Shown here piece after piece: positions 56,488 through 63,332 of a stretch of DNA of 64,000 nucleotides (within the stretch, counting starts at the first letter, position 1; the number at the start of each line of letters is the position of its first letter). The stretch is from a virus. The notes under the pieces are model-generated. The model saw only the letters and a program-made list of their open reading frames with translations, did not search any database and was not told the origin of the DNA. A program made the translations under genes and the position numbers. The DNA is taken from the IMG/VR virus record IMGVR_UViG_3300046737_000169, positions 1-64,000 of that record; one strand, written 5' to 3'.

Positions 56488-56899
56488 TTCCGGATTGTGG
56501 AGGGAGTTTTTGCGGTGTGGTGGAGGGAGTTTTTGCAGAACGGCCAAATTGGCCGATATGGGGTGGGAGAGTGTACTGCTCGGATTTGGAGGGGGATCGA
56601 CAACCGCGGATGATTTTTAATCAACGGGAGTTGATACGGAGCTCGGCCGTGCCGGCCTTGCGGGTAGCTCACGGGGGGAGCTATACCCCCATAAGAGTTT
56701 TGGGTGGGGCCCCGTATTTGAGGGTGGTGGAGGGGTTTTTCCGGATCCGGATCGGGTTGAACGTAGTGTACGGTTACCCCCCCCCTCCGGCCGTTTTTCG
56801 TCTGGCTCAGACGTTGGGGGCGAGGGAATCCCAATGATTTTGACCGTCCGGCGCTTGTTAGGCGGTGCCGGGCCTCACGCTTCGGGAGTTCCGCGGATC
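56488..56899. other. No supported gene; direct repeat of GTGGAGGGAGTTTTTGC
   Basis: A 17-mer (56497-56513) repeats exactly at 56520-56536, a 23-base period. The rest is G-rich with short frames on both strands that lack codon bias. Possible remnants or regulatory sequence. Confidence 0.4.
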
Positions 56900-57319
56900 T
56901 TATTCGCGGCCGCTGGGGTGGATTCCCCAGATAGCTTCGGGGCCCTCTTTACATGCTGGGCCCGTCCCCCTGTTGAGGCTCTCACCGCCAGGGGTTTCTA
57001 TGCGTGGCTTGTCGCTGTAAATCGTACAGGTGTCCGGCTTTCGCTCAGGGCCTGTCGTACTGGCAGCGCTCAGGTTAAAGCTATTGAGGTACTGGCGGCG
57101 CTCGATCAGGCGCTGGCGGGCAAGGGCGCGGTTGACGGCCTCTTTGTTGCCCTGGCAAGCGGAGAACGCGGTCAGGTAGTCGAATTTGGGGTTTTGGGTG
57201 CGGCCCCGGTAGACGAACTTGGTGCCGTCGTTGAGGGGCTTCGGAACTTTACGGGAGGACTTTTTGCTCATAGATCGAGGCCGAACGGTGACCGTCCAGC
57301 CGGGACATTTAAACGTCAC
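56900..57319 (-). CDS. Hypothetical basic protein, 139 aa
   Basis: The GTG at 57319 has AGGAG seven bases upstream; other starts are possible. Basic N-terminal half with K-K-S-S-R-K-V-P-K-P-L-N-D-G-T-K-F, then N-P-K-F-D-Y-L-T-A-F-S-A-C, then A-L-A-R-Q-R-L-I-E. Codons of the first two-thirds end mostly in G/C, which supports it over the plus-strand frame. The C-terminal third is less gene-like. Function unknown. Confidence 0.45.
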   Translation of the reverse strand: MTFKCPGWTVTVRPRSMSKKSSRKVPKPLNDGTKFVYRGRTQNPKFDYLTAFSACQGNKEAVNRALARQRLIERRQYLNSFNLSAASTTGPERKPDTCTIYSDKPRIETPGGESLNRGTGPACKEGPEAIWGIHPSGRE

Positions 57320-57364
57320 AATCATGCTCCTGAAAGCGGTTGCGGTGCAAGCGATTTCTTTTTT

Positions 57365-57394
57365 TTGCGCAAAGCGGAACAGTTGTGATACGCT
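57365..57394 (+). promoter_or_regulatory. Promoter TTGCGC-18-TACGCT
   Basis: TTGCGC (57365-57370), 18 bases, TACGCT (57389-57394), with TGTGA before the -10. It would transcribe about 70 bases that end at the first terminator. Confidence 0.5.
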
Positions 57395-57435
57395 GTGGGC
57401 GACGTTACTCATACGTCGATCGGGAACATTTTAAA

Positions 57436-57471
57436 CGCACGGGTGCCCCCTATCCTGGGGGCGTTCGTGTT
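57436..57471 (+). terminator. Terminator 1 of the promoter-terminator array
   Basis: GCCCCC...GGGGGC arms extended by CACG...CGTG, followed by GTTCGTGTTT. Shares the GGGGGCGTTCGTGTTT tail with terminator 2. Confidence 0.65.
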
Positions 57472-57495
57472 TCTGGGCTCATAAGAGCGGCACGC

Positions 57496-57537
57496 ACACG
57501 CCCTCCAAGATCACTCCTTGGGGGCGTTCGTGTTTTG
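57496..57537 (+). terminator. Terminator 2 of the promoter-terminator array
   Basis: ACGCCCTCCAAG / CTTGGGGGCGT arms with a 6-base loop, followed by TCGTGTTTT. Same tail as terminator 1. Confidence 0.7.
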
Positions 57538-57546
57538 TGATAAGCT
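57518..57546 (+). promoter_or_regulatory. Promoter TTGGGG-17-TAAGCT inside terminator 2
   Basis: TTGGGG (57518-57523), 17 bases, TAAGCT (57541-57546) with TGTGA before it, as at 57,389. It would make a transcript of about 90 bases ending at terminator 3. Overlap with the terminator stem is unusual. Confidence 0.4.
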
Positions 57547-57596
57547 CCTGACTGTCTGTATTGCGGTCTTTCTGTTAGCTGGTATTGGGTAGCGCA

Positions 57597-57642
57597 TACG
57601 CCCCGGAGTTCAAGCCATTTCTCCGGGGCGTACGTGTTTTTT
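57597..57642 (+). terminator. Terminator 3 of the promoter-terminator array
   Basis: Perfect TACGCCCCGGAG / CTCCGGGGCGTA arms (12 bp), 12-base loop, then CGTGTTTTTT. Strong rho-independent terminator. Confidence 0.85.
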
Positions 57643-57676
57643 GGGTGTAGAGTAAGGGGCTGAAGGAGAACTTTCT

Positions 57677-58219
57677 ATGCCTTTAGTCCATGTATCGGGC
57701 TGGTTACAGGCTTCCGAGCTTGAAGGCGGCCAGATCGACAATACTCTTCCCTCGCGGCCGGCGCGGCCGCCTCGTCCGGACAATTCCTTACCGGATAATC
57801 CCTACTATCCGGACAATTCGCTGCCTGGGTGGATCGGCAAGCCGATCGGGAAGCCTCCGGGGAGGCCGGTGTTGCCGGACAACACGTTGCCGCCGCCTTC
57901 CTCGCCTCCGCATCCGTGGCTGCCGGGCGGGTGGGTGCCGGTCGATCCTGGTTATGGGAAGCCGCCGTTGTGGGGATGGATGCCGGGGCCCGATAACGGG
58001 TTGCCGGCGCCTCCTGTGGGGCCTGGGCAGCCTCCGAGCGGTGGTGGTGGAGGGGGCTCGTGGGTGCCGACCGACCCCGATTATGGGAAGCCGGTGCATC
58101 CCTGTCCTCCGCAGGCCGGGACGAAGCCGGTGCAGCCCATCTGGATCTGGATTCCGGCGCCGCCTCCGGACCTCGCCAAGCCGTTGCCTTCTCCCACGCC
58201 CGAGCCCAAGCTCCGGTAA
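57677..58219 (+). CDS. Pro-rich PDN(S/T/G)LP-repeat protein, 180 aa
   Basis: GAAGGAGAA precedes the ATG. The sequence is extremely Pro/Gly-rich with at least five copies of [PI]-D-N-[STG]-L-P and paired W-V-P-[VT]-D-P-[GD]-Y-G-K-P motifs. Proteins with PDNTLP-type repeats recur in environmental phages and are predicted disordered or virion-associated. No enzymatic features. Confidence 0.6.
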   Translation: MPLVHVSGWLQASELEGGQIDNTLPSRPARPPRPDNSLPDNPYYPDNSLPGWIGKPIGKPPGRPVLPDNTLPPPSSPPHPWLPGGWVPVDPGYGKPPLWGWMPGPDNGLPAPPVGPGQPPSGGGGGGSWVPTDPDYGKPVHPCPPQAGTKPVQPIWIWIPAPPPDLAKPLPSPTPEPKLR

Positions 58220-58360
58220 AAGGGTTTGCGGCCGGTCCAAGCCGGGGGTAAGGGTGTACTCGTAGACGCCGGCTTCTTTTCACTGGAGCGCCGCCGGCCG
58301 CAATTCATTCATGGTAGGCTCTACTCCAGATAACGTTCTGTTGGTACTCAAGAGATGAAA

Positions 58361-58400
58361 CGCGCCCGCGGGTGAAATCCCACCATCCGCGGGCGTTTTT
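58361..58400 (+). terminator. Terminator before the 58,430 gene
   Basis: CGCCCGCGG / CCGCGGGCG arms with a 15-base loop and T5. A TGG-TAGGCT extended -10-like site lies about 50 bases upstream (58,311), so a short transcript is possible here too. Confidence 0.75.
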
Positions 58401-58429
58401 CGCGTGGAAGGCGGGATAATCCAGCCTAT

Positions 58430-58636
58430 ATGAAGGAAACCTTACAAAAAGTCCTCGAAGCTGTTCAGCCTCTTGGCTATAACGTCGAAGCCGACGAGGC
58501 CGAAGGCACGCTTCTGGTGAAAATGCGCTGCGAAAAGGGATCGACCGGCCCGGTGCTCCAAGCGGCCCTGGCGACGGGCGCCATCATCCGGAAAACGCGC
58601 GTCTCGCCCGCCGGCTACCAGCTATTCATCGACTAG
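58430..58636 (+). CDS. Small hypothetical protein, 68 aa
   Basis: Alpha/beta protein (LQKVLEAVQPLGYNVEAD, then EGTLLVKMRCE). Converges with the minus-strand gene at 58,626 (11-base overlap of 3' ends). Immediately follows a strong terminator and thus needs its own promoter. No family recognised. Confidence 0.55.
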   Translation: MKETLQKVLEAVQPLGYNVEADEAEGTLLVKMRCEKGSTGPVLQAALATGAIIRKTRVSPAGYQLFID

Positions 58637-59075
58637 CTCTCTCTTCTTCCAGGCGCTCTCTGGCATCGCGCGCGGTGGCATTCAGGCGTACCAACTCCGG
58701 GTCCACGCCGCGGGTGAACAGCTTCTCGCCCTCCTGCGCCGCCGAGTAAGAGAATTCCCGATCCCTGATGAGATCGAAGCGGGCGCGGCGCTGCATGAAG
58801 ATCGTGCCGGCGGCGCCGCCGCCGATCGCCTCGATCGCCGCATCGCAGGCCGACTCGAATGCCTCGACCGCCAAGGTAATCTGTCCGTTCATGGGTTCTC
58901 TCTTTTCCAGTTCCTCTAACTTGATGGCGGCGCGCTGGCCGCAGTCGCGGCAGATGCCGAGTGCGCCGATGGACTTGTGGTAGCAGGTCTTCCACTCGCC
59001 GGGCTGGGGTTCGTCATTCATTTCACGGTCCTCCCTGCGCCATTCCTCGAGACGTTTGGCGAGCGGGTAGCTCAT
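58626..59075 (-). CDS. Hypothetical protein with Cys pair, 149 aa
   Basis: ATG 59075 overlaps the upstream stop (ATGA). N-terminal W-K-T-C-Y-H-K-S-I-G-A-L-G-I-C-R-D-C-G, a zinc-ribbon-like site; helical C-terminus. Last gene of the 58.6-59.9-kb minus operon. Confidence 0.5.
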   Translation of the reverse strand: MSYPLAKRLEEWRREDREMNDEPQPGEWKTCYHKSIGALGICRDCGQRAAIKLEELEKREPMNGQITLAVEAFESACDAAIEAIGGGAAGTIFMQRRARFDLIRDREFSYSAAQEGEKLFTRGVDPELVRLNATARDARERLEEERASR

Positions 59076-59281
59076 AGCACCTTGTCTTCCTCGCAGAAGG
59101 TGGGATCAGGGGAGGGGGCGCGGTGCATGGCCGCGGGCGCATAGCTGATCTCGCGCACGATCCGCGCCAGGTCGCGCGACTCTACGACCGACAGTTTGAT
59201 GCCGGCCGGCGCGTCGAAGACCAGCTTCCACTCATCGTTCTGTTCGAGGACCGTCGTCACTTTGATGCCGTGAATATCCAT
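59072..59281 (-). CDS. Hypothetical protein, 69 aa
   Basis: ATG 59281 after GGAGG. Beta strands V-T-T-V-L-E-Q-N-D-E-W-K-L-V-F-D-A-P-A-G-I-K-L-S-V, then a helix. Overlaps its neighbours on both sides (ATGA). No family recognised. Confidence 0.5.
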   Translation of the reverse strand: MDIHGIKVTTVLEQNDEWKLVFDAPAGIKLSVVESRDLARIVREISYAPAAMHRAPSPDPTFCEEDKVL

Positions 59282-59535
59282 CACGCCTCCTTGGGAAGTA
59301 GTTCCGGCGCCGGGTCTTTCCCTTTTCGCTCGGCGAGCATCCGGCGCCGCGCGGTCAACCTCGATAGTATGCCGCCGGCGTTACGGAAGGCGTATACCCG
59401 GTAGGGGGCCAGGTGCGAGGCCAGGCCCGCGGCGTGGCACCACGGGCACATAAATTCACCGGTCGCCGGGATGAGCGTCACTTCGCGTAAGCGGCACAGC
59501 GGGCATTCGAGGTCAGTCAAGTGATCGGTAGACAT
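59281..59535 (-). CDS. Zinc-ribbon protein, 84 aa
   Basis: C-P-L-C-R-L-R-E...F-M-C-P-W-C-H, a two-pair Cys ribbon, then a helical/basic end (LTARRRMLAERKGK). Probable DNA/RNA- or protein-binding accessory protein. Confidence 0.6.
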   Translation of the reverse strand: MSTDHLTDLECPLCRLREVTLIPATGEFMCPWCHAAGLASHLAPYRVYAFRNAGGILSRLTARRRMLAERKGKDPAPELLPKEA

Positions 59536-59692
59536 CGTGCTCAGAGGGCGGCGGCATCACGTCCCATTTCTCCGTGCCGGGATTCCACAGCATGGGCGCC
59601 TTACAGGTGATGCAGCAGTTGGGCAGGTTCAGCGAGGCAAAGGCGGGCGCGTGTCCGAACACCTTGCAGGCGAGGTTCTTGAGCCACTTCAT
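59513..59692 (-). CDS. Small zinc-binding protein, 59 aa
   Basis: The ATG at 59692 was chosen; the longer frame overlaps the next gene. W-L-K-N-L-A-C-K-V-F-G-H-A-P, then C-C-I-T-C-K-A-P-M, giving one possible zinc site. Overlaps its neighbours on both sides. Confidence 0.5.
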   Translation of the reverse strand: MKWLKNLACKVFGHAPAFASLNLPNCCITCKAPMLWNPGTEKWDVMPPPSEHDVYRSLD

Positions 59693-59940
59693 TTCTTTTT
59701 TATCCACTGCCGCCACTGCATCAGACCGAGATGCTCCATCGTCTTCGACATCGTGCCGTGGCTCGCATTCATGAACTCTTCTTCTGGGATTTCTTTCGCT
59801 TCGTCGATCGAGATGCGCGTGATCTCGAGGCCCCGGTAGGTTCGCGCCGCTTCCGGAAGATTTGGCTTCCTGACGCCGAGCGGGTCGACCTTCTGGGGCG
59901 TGGGATCGGAATGGCGGCAACCGGGGCAATGTTCGCTCAT
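59689..59940 (-). CDS. Hypothetical protein, 83 aa
   Basis: N-terminal C-P-G-C-R-H-S-D, then a short Pro-rich stretch and an acidic helix (ISIDEAKEIPEEEFMNASHG). First gene of the minus operon, ending in W-R-Q-W-I-K-K-K. No family recognised. Confidence 0.5.
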   Translation of the reverse strand: MSEHCPGCRHSDPTPQKVDPLGVRKPNLPEAARTYRGLEITRISIDEAKEIPEEEFMNASHGTMSKTMEHLGLMQWRQWIKKK

Positions 59941-60039
59941 TGGAGTGGGAGCCGGAGACGGGTCTGATGAAAGCGGCTAGTTAGTCAAGGTCCATCCGCT
60001 TCACCGCCCCCGGCCCGGCTTCGATCGTACCATTTTTCT

Positions 60040-60069
60040 TTGCGCAACGAAATCCTTTTGTTGTAGAGT
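60040..60069 (+). promoter_or_regulatory. Promoter TTGCGC-18-TAGAGT
   Basis: TTGCGC (60040-60045), 18-base spacer, TAGAGT (60064-60069); predicted start near 60,076. Same spacing and -35 as at 57,365. Confidence 0.55.
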
Positions 60070-60075
60070 GAAGAG

Positions 60076-60167
60076 GTCGCTTCACCTCGACATTGAGGGG
60101 CTGAGCGTGTCGCCAACGCGCTCGCCCCTCATCCCGCGCCGGGAATGGTGAAGGGCGAGAGGTGAAG
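60076..60167 (+). promoter_or_regulatory. Structured leader that can hide its ribosome-binding site
   Basis: CTTCACCT near the 5' end (60080-60087) is complementary to AGGTGAAG (60160-60167), which covers the ribosome-binding region of the ATG at 60,168. Between them lies a strong hairpin GAGGGGC...GCCCCTC (60095-60130) containing GAGCG/CGCTC, and an ATCCC/GGGAA pair. Candidate translational switch. Confidence 0.5.
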
Positions 60168-60506
60168 ATGGCGAAACTCAAAGACCGCGAGATGGTGACG
60201 CTCACACTCGACCTGTCCCAGGCGGCCGTGCTCACCGGCATCATCGTGAGCGCGCTCTCGCAGATTGAAACGCTGCTCGCTCCCCTGATGTCGAGTTGCA
60301 AAACCATGTGCGAGGCCCAGCACCACCTGTTCAAGATGGCCGATGCCGTCGAGCAGGCCAGCGAAATCGCGCAGATGCTGCCCGAGTCCGGTCCCACCCG
60401 GATGCTCGAAGAGATCGAGGAGCGCCTGCTCAAGCGCCTCGCCAGCCTCATCCGCCTGACCGAGCACGATCACGCCTCGATCGACGATCTGACGGTGGTG
60501 CATTGA
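60168..60506 (+). CDS. Hypothetical helical protein, 112 aa
   Basis: The ATG at 60168 was preferred over GTG 60162. Long helices: VTLTLDLSQAAVLTGIIVSA, EIAQMLPESG, LLKRLASLIRLTEHDH. Predicted soluble helical bundle. Its translation may be controlled by the leader. TGATG-coupled to the next gene. Confidence 0.6.
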   Translation: MAKLKDREMVTLTLDLSQAAVLTGIIVSALSQIETLLAPLMSSCKTMCEAQHHLFKMADAVEQASEIAQMLPESGPTRMLEEIEERLLKRLASLIRLTEHDHASIDDLTVVH

Positions 60507-60730
60507 TGGGACGCTGCCGGATCTGCGGGACCGACCTTGAAAAGGATCTGTTCTCCTACGTGGCGCAAAAGCCGGTGTGTTGTATCTGCACGGCGGCGTA
60601 CGTGGGCGGGGACTTCTCGGAGGCGAAGATCGAGGCGGTGCGGAAGTTTCTGCAACTGGCTCCGGGGGAGTATTTGCCGGCCGAGGCGCTGGCGATGGTG
60701 GCCGGGCGGGTGCTCAGGGGGATGCGGTGA
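60506..60730 (+). CDS. Small zinc-ribbon protein, 74 aa
   Basis: N-terminal C-R-I-C-G-T-D-L, then C-C-I-C-T-A-A-Y, a treble-clef-like pair of C-x2-C; helical second half. Overlaps the next gene (GTGA). Confidence 0.6.
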   Translation: MGRCRICGTDLEKDLFSYVAQKPVCCICTAAYVGGDFSEAKIEAVRKFLQLAPGEYLPAEALAMVAGRVLRGMR

Positions 60731-61185
60731 GTCCCTCGGATCTGGCGTTCCTCAAGGCGCTCGGCATCTCGGAGGGGGAGGTGCAGCCGGCCGCCAGGCA
60801 GTGGAACGACGAGGCGCCGGTGTATGAAACCTGTCCCGAGTGCGGAGGCAAGCGCCACCGCTACCTCGATACGGGGCAAGTGTTCTGCCTCTCCTGCACC
60901 AACCGCAAACAGAGGGAGGAGCGCTACCAGCGGGCGCTCGAGAAGGCGCAGGCGGCGCAGCACGCCATCTATGCCCAGCGCCAGGCTGAAGAAAAACAAA
61001 GGCTGCTCGACCAGGGCCTGGCCTGGATCATCGCCGAGGCGCGGCGCGCCCGCGAGGAGCGCGAAGGCCACGTCCGGTTCCATGAGGAGCGCGACCCCGT
61101 CACCGAGAATAAGTGCCGCGGCTGCGACGCCCCCTGCGGAGCGCACCGCTGGTGCCCGTCCTGCGCCAGGGACAAGTTTCTGTGA
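60727..61185 (+). CDS. Zinc-finger helical protein, 152 aa
   Basis: GTG 60727. C-P-E-C-G-G-K-R near residue 35 and C-L-S-C-T-N at 57 form one zinc pair; C-R-G-C and C-P-S-C near the C-terminus form a second. A long charged helix (residues 64-115) separates them. Unknown function; part of the 60.2-62.0-kb operon. Confidence 0.6.
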   Translation: MSPSDLAFLKALGISEGEVQPAARQWNDEAPVYETCPECGGKRHRYLDTGQVFCLSCTNRKQREERYQRALEKAQAAQHAIYAQRQAEEKQRLLDQGLAWIIAEARRAREEREGHVRFHEERDPVTENKCRGCDAPCGAHRWCPSCARDKFL

Positions 61186-61508
61186 GCGTCCGCGACGATG
61201 TCGAAGCGGTCCGGCAGGGGCTGATGCTCCTGGAACTGGCGCCGGTCACCAGCCGGGTGATCAACGGGCTGATCAAGATCGTGGAAGCCAAGAAACAGGA
61301 ACTCGACCATCAGGTGGCGCTGAACACCGAGCTTCAGAAGGCGATCGGTAAGGAGCGTGACTATCGTGCCGACCTGGAGAAAGCTCTCAATGCCGCGCTC
61401 GCCGAATGGCAGAACTACTTCAGCGCCGAGGGCGAGTTTACGGGCGATACCGAACCGGCACTCAACTTCTACCTGGAAATCGAGAAGATCGCGGGGAAGC
61501 ACCTGTGA
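61182..61508 (+). CDS. Hypothetical coiled-coil protein, 108 aa
   Basis: GTG 61182 overlapping the previous stop. Helical throughout (INGLIKIVEAKKQELDHQ, LEKALNAALAEWQNYF). No motif. Confidence 0.55.
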   Translation: MSVRDDVEAVRQGLMLLELAPVTSRVINGLIKIVEAKKQELDHQVALNTELQKAIGKERDYRADLEKALNAALAEWQNYFSAEGEFTGDTEPALNFYLEIEKIAGKHL

Positions 61509-61672
61509 TCTTCGGCAAGCAGACCCGGTACTGCCCCAATTGCGGTACACAACTCCACGACACAAAGGTCAGTATGGATCACGTCCAGTCCATGATGTGC
61601 TCCAAGGAGTGCCGGGACCAGTGGTCGATGAAGTACGCCCGTTCGATCCTGGGAAAGGATGATCTTGAATAA
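61505..61672 (+). CDS. Small zinc-ribbon protein, 55 aa
   Basis: GTG 61505 overlapping the stop (GTGA). C-P-N-C-G-T-Q-L-H-D...C-S-K-E-C-R-D-Q-W, a classical zinc ribbon/treble clef with a W-S-M-K-Y tail. Typical of phage small accessory proteins. Confidence 0.65.
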   Translation: MIFGKQTRYCPNCGTQLHDTKVSMDHVQSMMCSKECRDQWSMKYARSILGKDDLE

Positions 61673-61997
61673 CACCGGGGCCGACATGCTGTTACTGGAA
61701 TGGCGCGAGCGCTGCGCCGAGAAGGACCGCGAGATCGAGCGGCTCCGCGAGGAGAATCGAGCGCTGGAACTTCAGATGCTTCAGGCATTCCGCTCGGTGC
61801 TCTTCGGCGGCGAGTTGCCGGTGGTCTCCGCTCACGTCACCACCGAGCTCGTCTTGATCGCCAGGGAAGTCAAAGCCAAGACGCGCGAGGCGGTCATCTC
61901 CGGCACGGTCCACTGGATCAGGGAAAACCTGGTCCCATTCGTTCATGATGAGATCATCAACCTTCAATCGGCCACCTCGTCGCCGCGTAAATCGTAG
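61659..61997 (+). CDS. Hypothetical coiled-coil protein, 112 aa
   Basis: N-terminal charged helix (REIERLREENRALELQMLQA), then S-A-H-V-T-T-E-L-V-L-I-A-R-E-V. Overlaps the convergent gene at 61,964 by 34 bases. Unknown. Confidence 0.55.
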   Translation: MILNNTGADMLLLEWRERCAEKDREIERLREENRALELQMLQAFRSVLFGGELPVVSAHVTTELVLIAREVKAKTREAVISGTVHWIRENLVPFVHDEIINLQSATSSPRKS

Positions 61998-62245
61998 ACG
62001 AACAGCGGCGTCAACTCGCCCACATAGGCGCCGAGCGTGTTGAAGTCCAAAAACTCCTCGGCCTCCTCTTCGTCCATGCCGTCGCGTTTGACGAGGATCT
62101 CCACGCACTTTCTGTAGTCGTAGCAGGCGACCGCCTGCCGGCAGGCGCCGGACACGGTGCCGATCAGCGCCTCGTCAAAGCCGTCCGCCATCAGCAACTC
62201 TTCGTTATTCTCGGCCAGGTACTCACGGATTTCTGCGCCAGTCAT
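61964..62245 (-). CDS. Conserved-type phage protein, 93 aa
   Basis: Starts M-T-G-A-E-I-R-E-Y-L-A-E-N-N-E-E, then M-A-D-G-F-D-E-A-L-I-G, C-Y-D-Y-R-K-C-V-E-I-L, and E-E-A-E-E-F-L-D-F-N. This is a pattern often found in phage and bacterial accessory genes. The start is one of several possible ATGs. Function unknown to me. Confidence 0.6.
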   Translation of the reverse strand: MTGAEIREYLAENNEELLMADGFDEALIGTVSGACRQAVACYDYRKCVEILVKRDGMDEEEAEEFLDFNTLGAYVGELTPLFVYDLRGDEVAD

Positions 62246-62298
62246 GCTCAAGAGCATAACCCGAGGTGTTACACTTCCCCTCGAAGGAGCCACACGCT

Positions 62299-63030
62299 TT
62301 GAGCCCTGCTTACGATCCCAATCCCCGCTTTGCGAGCGATCCCAACGTTGCCTACGATCCCAATCTCAATCTCGATCCCAACGCCGATCCCAATCTCCCC
62401 TACGATCCGCGAGCCGGCGTGGAGCCGCGCGTGGAGCCGCTCGTCGTCGCGCCCCCCACCGCCGACCAGTTGATCGTGTTCCTGGTGGCCATCCGGCGCA
62501 TTGCGCCGTTGAGCGCGCGGCGCGTCATCGAAATCATCGACGAGTTTTTCCTCCACTACTTCCCCGATGGTGTGCCCGAGCCGGCGCCGCCCGAGCCTCC
62601 CGCGCCCGTGGACGCAACGATCCCGGTCACCTCGCCGGAGATCCTCGCACTGGCGACGGCGCCGAAAGAACTCGTAGCCGCTCCCGCCGCCGGATCGCTC
62701 ACCTTGAATAGCGCCGATATTTCTTACACGTTCGGGACGCTCGCCTACGTCGACGCCGGCGCCAGCGCCATGATCAAGATCATGTGCGGCGCCGTGGCGC
62801 TCACTTATGACTCGCCGGTCACGTTCATTACGGGCGGCGCTTCTTCCTCGGCGACGTTATCCCTGAGCGGCGCCGTGCCGTCCCCGAATCAGCCGCTGAC
62901 GCTGGCCATCTCAGGCGGTGCGCTCACCGGCGGTGATGGCACGCTCTCGGTCATCCTTAATTACACCGAGGAGGCCGGCGCGGCCCTCGATGCGAGATCG
63001 ATTCCCCCGTATAAGTTTGGAGTTGCCTAA
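62299..63030 (+). CDS. DPN-repeat protein with C-terminal beta domain, 243 aa
   Basis: TTG start with GAAGGAG eight bases upstream. Residues 1-45 hold D-P-N repeats (at least five). A helical/Pro segment follows (45-110), then a beta-sandwich-like C-terminal domain with Ala/Gly/Ser strands. Looks like a virion-surface or head-decoration protein. Right before the terminase cluster. Confidence 0.5.
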   Translation: MSPAYDPNPRFASDPNVAYDPNLNLDPNADPNLPYDPRAGVEPRVEPLVVAPPTADQLIVFLVAIRRIAPLSARRVIEIIDEFFLHYFPDGVPEPAPPEPPAPVDATIPVTSPEILALATAPKELVAAPAAGSLTLNSADISYTFGTLAYVDAGASAMIKIMCGAVALTYDSPVTFITGGASSSATLSLSGAVPSPNQPLTLAISGGALTGGDGTLSVILNYTEEAGAALDARSIPPYKFGVA

Positions 63031-63230
63031 TGCCTGAAGAAGTTGTTGTCGAAGAACGCGAAGTCCTGCCGCCGCCCACGATCGAGGAGCTTCACGCCTT
63101 TCTCCTCCATGTGCGCGAGGCCGCCTATATCGGCGCGCGCGAGACCGCCCTGCTGATCGATGCCTGGCTCATCAAGTATCCGCTCCCCGAGCCGCCGCCC
63201 GAGGACGAGCCCCAGGCCGAGGCGGCGTAA
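63030..63230 (+). CDS. Small acidic protein, 66 aa
   Basis: TAATG-coupled to the previous gene. Acidic N-terminus, a helix (IEELHAFLLHVREAAYIGARE, 21 residues read as one helix in two halves) and a Pro/Glu tail. The helix resembles the helical part of the preceding gene (residues 70-95), suggesting an interacting pair or duplication. Confidence 0.5.
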   Translation: MPEEVVVEEREVLPPPTIEELHAFLLHVREAAYIGARETALLIDAWLIKYPLPEPPPEDEPQAEAA

Positions 63231-63236
63231 CGATTC

Positions 63237-63307
63237 CGGCTGGTAAGGTTCCTTCCAGCCGGGCCAACATCAAGGGCGCGGACAGTGTCCGGACGACTTG
63301 TCCGCGC
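63237..63307 (+). promoter_or_regulatory. Two strong hairpins before the large-terminase gene
   Basis: Hairpin 1: CGGCTGG / CCAGCCG (63237-63262). Hairpin 2: GCGCGGACA / TGTCCGCGC (63276-63307) with a GTCCGGAC palindrome in the loop. TATACT follows at 63,318. Possible promoter-proximal control or terminator of the upstream operon. Confidence 0.5.
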
Positions 63308-63332
63308 TCGTTGGCTTTATACTCCTTCCTAA

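Noticed and set aside
56403-56837. 144-residue plus-strand frame
   Set aside because: Weak codon bias, overlaps the better-supported 47-residue gene, and no motif.
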